Positions 1 through 7,060 of a stretch of DNA of 26,121 nucleotides are shown in pieces. The DNA is from DATAEU01 sp046724395 (GTDB taxonomy: Bacteria > Actinomycetota > UBA4738 > HRBIN12): the NCBI GenBank assembly GCA_046724395.1, contig JBKOWM010000042.1, positions 1 through 26,121 on the forward strand, read 5' to 3'. A program made the position numbers and the translations under genes. Position 1 is the first letter of the stretch. Each line of letters starts with the position of its first letter. The notes beneath the pieces are model-generated. The model did not search any database. It saw nothing but the letters and a program-made list of their open reading frames with translations, and was not told where the DNA came from.

Positions 1-264
1 CCGCTGCGCAGCGCCAGGCAGGCTCGGTACCTCGACGAGCACTTGCCCGGCGTATCCGTCCCCGCGCCGATCGTCGCGGCGCTCGAGGCGGCCGGCGACG
101 ACGCCGAGTCCGAGGGGGTTCGCCAGGCGACGGCCATCGTCGAGCGGCTGCGAGCCATCGACGGTGTGGCGGGGATCCACGCGATCGGTCTCGGGCGCGA
201 GCACTCCGTCCGCCGGCTGATCGAGGCTACGGGTCTGGCTCCGCGGCCCGTCGTCGCCATGTAG
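1..264 (+). CDS. metF: Methylenetetrahydrofolate reductase, C-terminal end (5' truncated)
   Basis: The frame is open from base 1 and ends at TAG 262-264, leaving 87 C-terminal residues. The segment reads PGVSVP, then an acidic helix and EGVRQATAIVERLRAI, then GVAGIHAIGLGREHSV and a final helix. This matches the last strand and helices of the methylenetetrahydrofolate reductase (MTHFR/MetF) TIM barrel, where a PGV.VP loop is followed by EGI..A..L...LR...GVAG.H. MTHFR reduces 5,10-methylene- to 5-methyl-tetrahydrofolate for methionine synthesis. The FAD-binding part lies outside the window, so neither completeness nor the N-terminus can be judged. The gene converges on citrate synthase with a 16-base gap and no visible terminator hairpin. 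Another TIM-barrel oxidoreductase is possible but less likely. Confidence 0.68.
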   Translation, partial: PLRSARQARYLDEHLPGVSVPAPIVAALEAAGDDAESEGVRQATAIVERLRAIDGVAGIHAIGLGREHSVRRLIEATGLAPRPVVAM

Positions 265-280
265 CGTCCGACAACGAGCG

Positions 281-1399
281 CTATCCGCGCTCCTCGATGG
301 GCACGTACGTCTGGTCTCGCGGACCGATGTACTCCGATTCGGGACGAATGAGCCGGTTGTCCGAGTACTGCTCGCGGACGTGCGCCGTCCAGCCGCTCAT
401 CCGGGCCAGTGCGAACACCGGCGTCATGAGATCGGTGGGGATCCCGAGATAGCGGTAGATGCTTGCGGCGAAGAAGTCGACGTTGGCGTGGAGGCCCTTC
501 TCCTCCTTCACGACGCGTTCGATCTCCGCCGACAGGTCGTACCAGCGCGTGTCGCTCTTGCGGATGCCGATCTCGCGCGAAAGCTCGCGAAGGATGTTGG
601 CCCGCGGATCTTCCGCCTTGTAGACGCGGTGCCCGAACCCCATGATGCGTTCCTTGCGCGCGAGTTTGTCCTTGATGTACGCCTCGGCGTTGTCGGGATC
701 GCCGACCTCCTCGAGCATCTTCATGGCCTCCTCGTTGGCTCCCCCGTGAAGCGGCCCCTTGAGGGCGGCGATGGCGCCGGTGATGGCCGAGAACATGTCG
801 GCCAAGGTGGAGGCGATGACGCGCGCCGTGAACGTCGAGGCGTTCATCGTGTGATCGGCGTACAGGATGAGCGTCGTGTCGAGCGCGGCCGCATCCTCCT
901 GCTCGGGCTCCTCGCCGCTCAGCATGTAGAGGAAGTTGCCGGCGTGCGGCAGCTTGGGGTTGGGTGGGATGACGTCTTGCGCCGTCCGCAGGCGGTGATA
1001 CATCGCGATGAGCGTGGCCGTCTTGGCGATGAGACGCAGCGCCTTGCGCTCGTTGGCGTCGGAGGTGTTCAGCCAGCCGTCGGGGTCGTAGGCCGAGGCC
1101 GCCGACACGCTTGTCCGCAGCATGGACATGGGCGAGGTCTGCTGGGCGAGCGTGGGCATGATGCCCGCCAGGAAGGGCGAGATCTCCCGCTCCGCGACGA
1201 GCCGCTCGTTGACGTCGTCGAGCTCTGCCTCCGTGGGCAGGCCCAGGTATTGCAGCAGGTAGACGACCTCTTCGAACGTGGCACGCGTCGCCAGGTCCTC
1301 GATGGTGTAGCCGACGTACCAAAGCCGCCCGGCCTTGCCGTCGACGTCGGAGAGCCGGGTGGACGCTGCGACGACCTCTTCTAGACCCTTGTCCGTCAT
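281..1399 (-). CDS. Citrate synthase (short prokaryotic type)
   Basis: This 372-residue protein condenses oxaloacetate and acetyl-CoA to citrate, the entry step of the TCA cycle in the cytosol. The catalytic triad is visible: His218 in GPLHGGANE, His257 in MGFGHRVYK and Asp308 in NVDFFAASIY. The length fits the short bacterial/archaeal citrate synthase and 2-methylcitrate synthase group. Side activity on propionyl-CoA cannot be excluded from sequence, and matters because propionyl-CoA genes lie nearby. The frame stays open far upstream on this strand, but only the ATG at 1399 is preceded by an SD (GAGGAG, complement of 1406-1411) and starts the recognisable protein. It is transcribed away from the isocitrate dehydrogenase/malate dehydrogenase pair across a 177-base intergenic region. 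Confidence 0.95.
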   Translation of the reverse strand: MTDKGLEEVVAASTRLSDVDGKAGRLWYVGYTIEDLATRATFEEVVYLLQYLGLPTEAELDDVNERLVAEREISPFLAGIMPTLAQQTSPMSMLRTSVSAASAYDPDGWLNTSDANERKALRLIAKTATLIAMYHRLRTAQDVIPPNPKLPHAGNFLYMLSGEEPEQEDAAALDTTLILYADHTMNASTFTARVIASTLADMFSAITGAIAALKGPLHGGANEEAMKMLEEVGDPDNAEAYIKDKLARKERIMGFGHRVYKAEDPRANILRELSREIGIRKSDTRWYDLSAEIERVVKEEKGLHANVDFFAASIYRYLGIPTDLMTPVFALARMSGWTAHVREQYSDNRLIRPESEYIGPRDQTYVPIEERG

Positions 1400-1473
1400 T
1401 GGCGACTCCTCGGCCGGCTCCCGAACGGGGCACGTCGGCGCCGCGGGCGGTCGCACGGGGCGACGACCACACC

Positions 1474-1479
1474 AGCCTA
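1474..1479 (-). promoter_or_regulatory. Possible -10 box upstream of citrate synthase
   Basis: The minus strand reads TAGGCT here, fitting the TAnnnT -10 pattern of actinobacterial housekeeping promoters. The same hexamer precedes sdhC (9669-9674). It would give a leader of about 65-70 bases that contains the SD of citrate synthase. No convincing -35 is visible. Confidence 0.3.
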
Positions 1480-1487
1480 CCGCCGCG

Positions 1488-1501
1488 CGCCGACGTCGGC
1501 G
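1488..1501. promoter_or_regulatory. 14-bp perfect palindrome between divergent TCA genes
   Basis: CGCCGACGTCGGCG is a perfect inverted repeat centred at 1494/1495. It lies in the 177-base divergent region between citrate synthase and isocitrate dehydrogenase, just upstream of the candidate citrate synthase -10 box. It could be an operator for a dimeric regulator serving both directions. In DNA this GC-rich such a palindrome can also occur by chance. Confidence 0.3.
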
Positions 1502-1576
1502 GGACGTTCGGACGGTCGCATGACAGGATGAGCCCGATGTGAACGTGGACCCGGGAAGCGCCAAGGAGACGGGACG

Positions 1577-2659
1577 ATGGGCCATCGCGTGACGTTCATT
1601 CCCGGCGACGGCGTCGGGCCCGAACTGTCCGAGGCGACGCGTCGTGTGCTCGAGGGGACCGGCGTCGCGTTCGACTGGGATGTGCAGGACGCCGGCGCCG
1701 ACGTCGTCGACCGGTACGGGACGCCGCTGCCGGAGCACGTGCTCGCGTCGATCCGCGATACGAAGGTCGCGATCAAGGGTCCGATCACGACGCCGGTCGG
1801 GAGCGGTTTTCGCAGCGTGAACGTCGCGCTCCGCATGGAGCTCGACCTCTACGCTTGCCTGCGGCCGTGCAAATGGTATCGGGGCGTCCGGTCTCGGTAC
1901 GAGGACGTCGACATCGTGATCGTTCGCGAGAACCACGAGGACCTGTACGCAGGGATCGAGTTCGAGCAAGGGACGCCGTCGGCGAAGGAGTTGATCGGCT
2001 TCATCGCGGAGAAGACCGGGAAGCGCATCCGGGACGACGCGGGTATCTCGATCAAGCCGATCTCGATCACCGGAACTCGGCGAATCGTTCGGTATGCGTT
2101 CGAGTGGGCCCGTCGCAATGGGCGCCAGAAGGTCACGGCGGTCCACAAGGCGAACATCATGAAGTTCACCGACGGGCTGTTCCTCGCGACCGCGCGCGAG
2201 GTCGCCGAGGCCTATCCGGACACGGTGTTCGAGGAGCGCATCATCGACAACCTGACGATGCAGCTCGTTCAGCGACCCGACGAGTACGACGTGCTCGTGC
2301 TGCCGAACCTTTACGGTGACATCGTCTCGGATCTGTGCGCCGGGCTCGTCGGCGGGCTCGGTGTCGCCCCCGGCGCCAACATCGGCGACGACGTAGCCGT
2401 GTTCGAGGCCACGCACGGCAGCGCACCGAAGTACAAGGGAATGAACAAGGTCAACCCGATGGCGATGATGCTCTCCGGCGTCCTGATGCTCCGGCACCTC
2501 GGCGAGGACGATGCGGCCCACCGCCTCGAGGCGGCCATCGCGGAGGTGATTCGAGAGGGCCGGGCCGTCACGTACGACATGAAGCCCGCGCGAGACGATC
2601 CGACCGCGGTGGGCACGTCCCATGTCGCGGACGCCGTCCTGGAGAAGCTGCGGGCCTAG
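1577..2659 (+). CDS. icd: Isocitrate dehydrogenase, NADP-type cofactor residues
   Basis: This 360-residue beta-decarboxylating dehydrogenase converts isocitrate to 2-oxoglutarate and CO2. By alignment to E. coli Icd, substrate residues are present: Ser80 and Asn82 in FRSVNVALR (S113/N115 equivalents), Arg86, Arg96, Arg118 and Tyr125 in RENHEDLYAG, Lys191, and metal ligands Asp224, Asp248 and Asp252. The S-x-N pair argues for isocitrate rather than isopropylmalate. In the adenosine site it reads HGSAPKYKG, so Lys285 and Tyr286 sit where E. coli has K344/Y345, and Tyr333 in VTYD matches Y391. These residues bind the 2'-phosphate of NADP. The ATG at 1577 has an SD, AAGGAG at 1563-1568. The malate dehydrogenase gene follows after 12 bases. 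A same-length paralog with NAD-type residues lies at 5161-6276. Confidence 0.92.
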   Translation: MGHRVTFIPGDGVGPELSEATRRVLEGTGVAFDWDVQDAGADVVDRYGTPLPEHVLASIRDTKVAIKGPITTPVGSGFRSVNVALRMELDLYACLRPCKWYRGVRSRYEDVDIVIVRENHEDLYAGIEFEQGTPSAKELIGFIAEKTGKRIRDDAGISIKPISITGTRRIVRYAFEWARRNGRQKVTAVHKANIMKFTDGLFLATAREVAEAYPDTVFEERIIDNLTMQLVQRPDEYDVLVLPNLYGDIVSDLCAGLVGGLGVAPGANIGDDVAVFEATHGSAPKYKGMNKVNPMAMMLSGVLMLRHLGEDDAAHRLEAAIAEVIREGRAVTYDMKPARDDPTAVGTSHVADAVLEKLRA

Positions 2660-2671
2660 GAGGACCGAGCG

Positions 2672-3601
2672 ATGCGCGTCACGGTCGTGGGCAGCGGGTT
2701 CGTCGGCCAGACGGCGGCCATGCGAATTCTCCAGGGAGATCTCGGCGAGGTCGTCCTCGTCGACATCGTCGAGGACCTTCCGCAGGGACTCGCGCTCGAC
2801 ATGCGTCAGTCCTCGCCGATCGTCGGCTTCGAGCCCAACATCCTCGGCACGAACGACTACGCCGACACGGCGGGATCCGACGTTGTGGTCATCACGGCCG
2901 GGTTCCCACGACAACCGGGCATGAGCCGAATGGATCTGCTCGCCAAGAACGCCGCCGTCGTCCGGAGCGTGGTGGAGCAGGTCGTCCCGGCGTCCCCCGA
3001 CGCGATCATCGTCATCGTCACCAATCCCCTCGACGAGATGACCTTCCTGGCCTCGGAGGTGTCGGGCTTCCCCAAAGAGCGCGTCATGGGCATGGCGGGG
3101 ATTCTCGACTCGGCGCGACTGCGAACGTTCATCGCGGAGGAGGTCGGTGTCTCGCCGCTCGACGTCGAGGCGATAACGCTCGGATCGCACGGCGAGTCCA
3201 TGGTGCCGCTGCCGCGGCACGCAACCATCGGCGGCAAGGCGCTCGTCGACCTGGTCGACGAGGAGACGCTCGAGCGCCTCTACGCTCGGACGCGCGACGC
3301 CGGGGCCGAGATCGTCGCGCTGCTCAAGAAGGGGAGTGCCTACTACGCGCCCTCGGCGGCCGTGGCGAAGATGATCGAGGCGATCGCCGGCCGCACCGAC
3401 GAGGTGCTTCCCGTCTGCGCCTGGTGCACAGGGCAGTACGGAATCGACGGCGTCTACGTCGGCGTTCCCGTCCGCCTGTCGGCGCGTGGCGTCGCCGACA
3501 TCGTCGAGCTCGATCTGTCGGACGCCGAGACGCGGGCGCTGCGGGGCGCGGCCGAGGGAATCCGTGCCAAGTGCGAGGACGTGCGCTCGCTGCAGCCTTG
3601 A
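2672..3601 (+). CDS. mdh: Malate dehydrogenase (LDH-like type)
   Basis: This 309-residue protein interconverts malate and oxaloacetate with NAD. A Rossmann motif GSGFVG (7-12) is followed by Asp31 at the end of the second strand, which selects NAD over NADP. The substrate loop reads GFPRQPGMSR, with Arg80 and Arg86. An arginine rather than glutamine at the specificity position indicates malate, not lactate. Asp147 and Arg150 (GILDSARL) and the catalytic His173 (LGSHGESMVPL) are present. An AGGAGG SD at 2658-2663 overlaps the stop region of the upstream isocitrate dehydrogenase gene, so the two are almost certainly cotranscribed. Citrate synthase, isocitrate dehydrogenase and malate dehydrogenase clustering is common in bacteria. 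The gene converges on a VOC gene with 24 bases between the stops. Confidence 0.94.
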   Translation: MRVTVVGSGFVGQTAAMRILQGDLGEVVLVDIVEDLPQGLALDMRQSSPIVGFEPNILGTNDYADTAGSDVVVITAGFPRQPGMSRMDLLAKNAAVVRSVVEQVVPASPDAIIVIVTNPLDEMTFLASEVSGFPKERVMGMAGILDSARLRTFIAEEVGVSPLDVEAITLGSHGESMVPLPRHATIGGKALVDLVDEETLERLYARTRDAGAEIVALLKKGSAYYAPSAAVAKMIEAIAGRTDEVLPVCAWCTGQYGIDGVYVGVPVRLSARGVADIVELDLSDAETRALRGAAEGIRAKCEDVRSLQP

Positions 3602-3625
3602 TTCATGTCGGGGTGGTCGACCGGC

Positions 3626-4048
3626 CTACGGAGATGGCAGGCGGATGACGCCATCCTCGGTGAGCTCGAAGCCGGGGTTGTGGGCGACCTCCCACGGGTG
3701 TCCGTCTGGGTCGACGAACACGCCGGCGTAGCCACCGTAGAACGTCTCGGCCGGCTCCCGCGAGATCCGCGCACCTGCGGCCCGGGCCTCCTCGATGATC
3801 CGATCAACCTCCTCGCGTGACCGCACGTTGTGCGCGAGCGTGATGCCGCCCCAGCCTCCGGCGTCCTCGACGCCGCTGTCGGCGGCGAGCTTGTCCCGTC
3901 CCCACAGCGTGATGACGAGGTCGACCGCCTGGAAGAAGACGGTCTCCTCGACGTCGAGCGCCACGCGCCATCCGAGGCGCTCGTAGAATGCCCGCGACGC
4001 CGAGACGTCTCGGACGCCGAGCGTGATGAGGCTCACCCGCTGCCGCAT
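3626..4048 (-). CDS. VOC (glyoxalase/bleomycin-resistance fold) protein
   Basis: This 140-residue protein has the two beta-alpha-beta-beta-beta repeats of the vicinal oxygen chelate superfamily: an N-terminal half with VSLITLGVRDV and FYERLGW, and a C-terminal half ending FVDPDGHPWEVAHNP. The residue where metal-dependent members carry their first histidine ligand is Ser6, so it may bind no metal or act as a binding protein. No substrate can be named. The ATG at 4048 lies three bases after the stop of the upstream membrane-protein gene and lacks a clear SD, which suggests translational coupling. It converges with malate dehydrogenase. Confidence 0.85.
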   Translation of the reverse strand: MRQRVSLITLGVRDVSASRAFYERLGWRVALDVEETVFFQAVDLVITLWGRDKLAADSGVEDAGGWGGITLAHNVRSREEVDRIIEEARAAGARISREPAETFYGGYAGVFVDPDGHPWEVAHNPGFELTEDGVIRLPSP

Positions 4049-4051
4049 CGA

Positions 4052-4675
4052 TCAGCTCGGCGACGCGTCCGGCTCGTACGGACGGCGCGCCCACGCGAGG
4101 CAGAGCACTCCAGCGGCGACGAGCACGACACCGCCGATGATCGACAACGGCATCCCCGGGCCGATGTCGACGCGAAGCGTCTCGCCGAAGTTCTGCTCAA
4201 GGAGCGCGCCGATCCGCTCGACGGGCTGACCGAGTTGCTGCGCGATCGACCGCGCGATCTCGGCGAGACCGTCGCTGCCGCCAAAGCGCTCCGTAGCCCT
4301 CGAGAGGTCGACCGCGGCGATGGCGGCGACGAGAAGGCCGCCCAGGGCGATTGCCGCCGCGATCCCCGACCGAACGGCCTGCGACGCGGCTGCACGCATC
4401 ACGATGAGGGCGATCAGCGACGCGATCGCGATGCCGAGCACGAGCTTGCCCTCCCACACGTCGGTCCCCCTGACCGCGACGTCGGCGCTGCCCTCGACAT
4501 CCCCGGGGAATCCGACCGTCACCCAATCGACGAGCGCGCCGATACCGGCCAGCACGGCGCCCACGACGACCGCCAGGAACCCGAAAAGGCGTAGGCCGCT
4601 CGGCCGCGAGGTCGATAACACGTCCGGTGACACGGCGGACGGAGTCTGGCACCCGGGTGCGGACGAACCAAGCAC
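4052..4675 (-). CDS. Hypothetical membrane protein with about four helices
   Basis: I do not recognise a named family. About 207 residues are encoded if the GTG at 4675 is used. Hydrophobic segments lie near residues 29-50, 78-93, 103-122 and 178-195. A polar loop between the third and fourth carries AEIARSIAQQLGQPVERI and is probably extracytoplasmic. The tail ARRPYEPDASPS is hydrophilic. The first 25 or so residues are rich in Ser and Pro and look poorly conserved. An internal GTG at 4621, just before the first helix, is an alternative start. Neither start has an SD. It is divergent from the small Cys-tailed gene (35 bases between starts if 4675 is used) and sits directly upstream of the VOC gene, probably in one transcript. 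Confidence 0.65.
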   Translation of the reverse strand: MLGSSAPGCQTPSAVSPDVLSTSRPSGLRLFGFLAVVVGAVLAGIGALVDWVTVGFPGDVEGSADVAVRGTDVWEGKLVLGIAIASLIALIVMRAAASQAVRSGIAAAIALGGLLVAAIAAVDLSRATERFGGSDGLAEIARSIAQQLGQPVERIGALLEQNFGETLRVDIGPGMPLSIIGGVVLVAAGVLCLAWARRPYEPDASPS

Positions 4676-4696
4676 CGAGAACTGGACTCGTGTCGC

Positions 4697-4702
4697 TACG
4701 AT
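4697..4702 (+). promoter_or_regulatory. -10 box, probable leaderless start of the Cys-tailed protein
   Basis: TACGAT (TAnnnT) lies 8 bases before the ATG at 4711, and there is no SD. Transcription would begin at or next to the start codon. Confidence 0.5.
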
Positions 4703-4710
4703 CGCCGAGA

Positions 4711-4878
4711 ATGAACGATGACGACCCGCGTGCCTTCGGGGCCCTCGTGCGAGCGTTCTTCACCAACTGGCGCGAGTCCGACGCCCCCGTGGCGACGAAG
4801 CTCGCGCTCACCCTAAGGAACCGGCTCCGGGCGCTCCGTCACGGCTGCTGCGGCAACCACGGCCAGCCCGGCTGTTGA
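4711..4878 (+). CDS. Small protein with a Cys/His/Gly-rich C-terminal tail
   Basis: This 55-residue protein starts MNDDDPRAFG. It has an amphipathic, arginine-rich middle (FFTNWRESDAP, then LTLRNRLRALRHG) and ends in CCGNHGQPGC, with Cys46, Cys47, His50 and the terminal Cys55. Such a tail could bind a metal or be redox active, but I cannot name a function. The ATG at 4711 is chosen because a TAnnnT hexamer lies 8 bases upstream, as at several other SD-less starts here. An in-frame upstream ATG at 4627 would run back over the divergent membrane gene. It converges on the DUF1918 gene, with a hairpin between them. Confidence 0.65.
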   Translation: MNDDDPRAFGALVRAFFTNWRESDAPVATKLALTLRNRLRALRHGCCGNHGQPGC

Positions 4879-4889
4879 CAGGTCGGCCG

Positions 4890-4908
4890 GGGGCCTGGTT
4901 CGGGCCCC
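4890..4908. terminator. GC hairpin between convergent genes
   Basis: GGGGCC (4890-4895) and GGCCCC (4903-4908) form a perfect 6-bp stem with a 7-base loop. It lies between the stops of the Cys-tailed gene and the DUF1918 gene. No T-run follows on either strand, so it is at best a weak bidirectional terminator or 3'-end stabiliser. Confidence 0.35.
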
Positions 4909-4943
4909 GAGCACCGGCACCAGCCGCGATCGTCGTAACGACG

Positions 4944-5138
4944 TTAGCTGGACGTGGCGGCGATCACCCTCGCGCTGCCGCCGCTCGGCGTGAAGATCGT
5001 CTCGTGTCCGTCGAGCCACCGGACGCGTAGCCGCAGCGCGCTCGCGCCCTCGATGACCTCGAGGATCTCACCCTCCCTCGTCGGCTGGCCGACGCTCTCC
5101 GACTCCACGACGATGCGGTCTCCGATCTTCACGTTCAT
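4944..5138 (-). CDS. DUF1918 small beta-barrel protein
   Basis: This 64-residue protein begins MNVKIGDRIVVES and continues with TREGEILEV and VRWLDGHETIFTP. This is the DUF1918 pattern of a small SH3-like barrel found mainly in Actinobacteria, of unknown function. The ATG at 5138 has a strong SD, GGAGGTGA (complement of 5143-5150), four bases away. It lies 22 bases downstream of the stop of the second isocitrate dehydrogenase gene on the same strand and is probably the last gene of the sdh operon, but its own strong SD suggests independent translation. The presence of DUF1918 is one of the better lineage markers in this window. Confidence 0.85.
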   Translation of the reverse strand: MNVKIGDRIVVESESVGQPTREGEILEVIEGASALRLRVRWLDGHETIFTPSGGSARVIAATSS

Positions 5139-5160
5139 GTGCTCACCTCCGGGCCTTGGG

Positions 5161-6276
5161 TCAGATCCGTTCTACCGCGTCTGGCCAAGGGCGTGCCACT
5201 CCGTCGGTCCCGCGTTCAGCAGCACGTCGGGCCACGGCGTCGGCGACCTCTTCGGTCGATGCTTTTCCACCGAGATCCCTCGTCCTGACCTCCCCGACGC
5301 CGAGAACGTCGTCGACCGCGCCGTCGAGGCCGGCGGCGGCGTCGTGTTCACCGAGGTGCCGCAGCATCATCGCGGCGGACAGGATCATGGCGATCGGATT
5401 GGCGACGCCCTTTCCCGCGATGTCGGGCGCGCTGCCGTGGACAGGCTCGAAGACCGCGTACTCCCACCCGAGGTTCGCCCCGGCCGCGAGGCCAAGCCCG
5501 CCCACGAGGCCGGCGCAGAGGTCCGACAGGATGTCGCCGTAAAGGTTCGGCAGCAGGAGGACGTCAAAGGTCTCGGGGTCGTGCGTCAGACGCATCGAGA
5601 GCTGATCGATCTGCATCTCCTCGAAGGCGACGTCGCCGAACGCCGGCGCCTCCACCCGCGCGATGTCGAGGAAGAGACCGTCGCTGAACCGCATGATGTT
5701 CGCCTTGTGACCGAGCGTGACGCGCTCGCGCCCGTGGGCGCGCGCGTGCTCGAACGCGAACCGCACGATCCGACGCGCGCCGGTCACCGAGATCGGCTTC
5801 ACGGTGACGCCCGCATCCGCTCGAATCTCCGGCACGCCGAGTCTTCGGAGCTCGTCGCGCAACTCGATCGTCTCCGGTCGGCCGACCGCGAACTCGATCC
5901 CGGCGTACAGGTCCTCGGTGTTCTCGCGGATCACGACGAGGTCGACGCCGGGGTATCGCGTCGCAACGCCCGGCAACGATCTCGACGGCCGAACCGCTGC
6001 GAACAGGTCGAGCTCGTGTCGAAGGGCAACGTTCACGCTGCGGAATCCGGTCCCGACCGGCGTCGTGATCGGACCCTTGAGCGCTACCCGCGTGCCTCGG
6101 ATCTGCTCGAGCACGTGCTCGGGGAGCGTCTCGCCCTCGCGCTCGAGGGCGGCCTGCCCGGCCTCCTCGACGACCCAGTCGATCTCGACGCCGGTCGCCT
6201 CGACGACGGTTCGGGTCGCCTCCGCCACTTCGGGGCCGATCCCGTCGCCGGGGATCAGCGTGACGAGATGGGCCAT
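5161..6276 (-). CDS. Isocitrate dehydrogenase, NAD-type cofactor residues
   Basis: This 371-residue paralog of the protein at 1577-2659 aligns with it almost without gaps. Substrate residues are the same: Ser80 and Asn82 in FRSVNVALR, Arg86, Arg96, Arg118 and Tyr125 in RENTEDLYAG, Lys191, Asp224, Asp248 and Asp252. The adenosine site differs. HGSAPDIAG places Asp285 and Ile286 where the paralog has Lys and Tyr, and the later segment reads VRTRDLGGKAST, as in NAD-dependent isocitrate and isopropylmalate dehydrogenases. The call is therefore NAD-linked isocitrate dehydrogenase. Isopropylmalate or homoisocitrate activity is less likely because the S-x-N substrate pair is kept. The ATG at 6276 lies 10 bases after the sdhB stop, so it is read as part of the succinate dehydrogenase operon. 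The C-terminus carries an extra tail after about residue 352. Confidence 0.9.
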   Translation of the reverse strand: MAHLVTLIPGDGIGPEVAEATRTVVEATGVEIDWVVEEAGQAALEREGETLPEHVLEQIRGTRVALKGPITTPVGTGFRSVNVALRHELDLFAAVRPSRSLPGVATRYPGVDLVVIRENTEDLYAGIEFAVGRPETIELRDELRRLGVPEIRADAGVTVKPISVTGARRIVRFAFEHARAHGRERVTLGHKANIMRFSDGLFLDIARVEAPAFGDVAFEEMQIDQLSMRLTHDPETFDVLLLPNLYGDILSDLCAGLVGGLGLAAGANLGWEYAVFEPVHGSAPDIAGKGVANPIAMILSAAMMLRHLGEHDAAAGLDGAVDDVLGVGEVRTRDLGGKASTEEVADAVARRAAERGTDGVARPWPDAVERI

Positions 6277-6286
6277 GCCGCACCCG

Positions 6287-7060
6287 CTAGAAGCGGTCGA
6301 ACAGGATCGAGCGCTTGATGTCCTGGATCGCCTTTGTCACCTCGATGCCGCGAGGGCACGCCTCGGTACAGTTGAAGGTCGTCCGGCACCGGAACACCCC
6401 GGTCTTCTCGGAGAGGATCTTCAGGCGTTCGCGGCCGCCCTGATCGCGCGAGTCGTAGATGAACCGATGGGCGTTCACGATCGCCGCGGGGCCCACGTAG
6501 GCCTCGTCGCCCCAGAAGATCGGACACGACGTGGTGCAGCACGCGCACAGGATGCACTTCGTCGTGTCGTCGAAGCGGTGGCGCTCCTCGGGCGACTGGT
6601 GGCGCTCCGTGTCGGGGACGGAGCCATCGTCGATCAGGTACGGGAGGATCGAGCGGTAGCCCTCGAAGAACGGATCCATGTCGACGATCAGGTCCTTCAG
6701 CACCGGGAGCCCACGGATCGGCTCCACCGTGACGCGCGGAGCCACGTGGTGGACGAGGACCTTGCACGCCAGCCGATTCTTGCCGTTCACCATGACGGCG
6801 TCCGAGCCGCAGATGCCGTGCGCGCACGATCGGCGGAGGGCGAGCGTTCCGTCGTGGTACCACTTGACCAGATGAAGAGCATCGAGGAGCCGGTCGTTGG
6901 GCTCGGCCTCGACCGTGAACTCGTCCCACCACGAATCCTCGCGCACCTCGGGGTTGTAGCGGCGGATCCGAAGCGTGAGCGGGACGCGCCCGTTGCGGCG
7001 CGCGCCCGCGCGACGCTCGTCGGAGGAGTCGAGCACGTCGCCCGGCGTCTCGTGCGCCAT
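6287..7060 (-). CDS. sdhB: Succinate dehydrogenase iron-sulfur subunit
   Basis: This 257-residue protein carries electrons from the FAD subunit to quinone. The N-terminal plant-type ferredoxin domain has its [2Fe-2S] ligands in SCAHGICGSDAVMVNG and further on: Cys79, Cys84, Asp87 (the usual Asp variant) and Cys99. The C-terminal domain has Cys169, Cys172, Cys175 and Cys179 in CILCACCTTSCP and Cys225, Cys231 and Cys235 in CRTTFNCTEACP, which fits [4Fe-4S] plus [3Fe-4S] clusters. The first 25 or so residues are a polar extension. Its ATG overlaps the sdhA stop by one base (TGATG), so translation is coupled. All cluster ligands are intact. Confidence 0.95.
   Translation of the reverse strand: MAHETPGDVLDSSDERRAGARRNGRVPLTLRIRRYNPEVREDSWWDEFTVEAEPNDRLLDALHLVKWYHDGTLALRRSCAHGICGSDAVMVNGKNRLACKVLVHHVAPRVTVEPIRGLPVLKDLIVDMDPFFEGYRSILPYLIDDGSVPDTERHQSPEERHRFDDTTKCILCACCTTSCPIFWGDEAYVGPAAIVNAHRFIYDSRDQGGRERLKILSEKTGVFRCRTTFNCTEACPRGIEVTKAIQDIKRSILFDRF

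Noticed and set aside
281..3220. A 979-codon open frame on the minus strand that includes citrate synthase
   Set aside because: Only 281-1399 encodes recognisable protein with an SD. The rest is Arg/Asp/His-rich antisense of the isocitrate and malate dehydrogenase genes, a usual result of high GC.
4875..4880. TTGACA as a -35 promoter element
   Set aside because: It overlaps the stop of the Cys-tailed gene and points at the 3' end of a convergent gene, with no -10 at the right distance.
5161..6276. 3-isopropylmalate dehydrogenase (leuB) as identity of the second paralog
   Set aside because: The cofactor site is leuB-like, but the S-x-N isocitrate pair and RENTEDLYAG are kept and no leu genes are near. 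It cannot be fully excluded without a tree.
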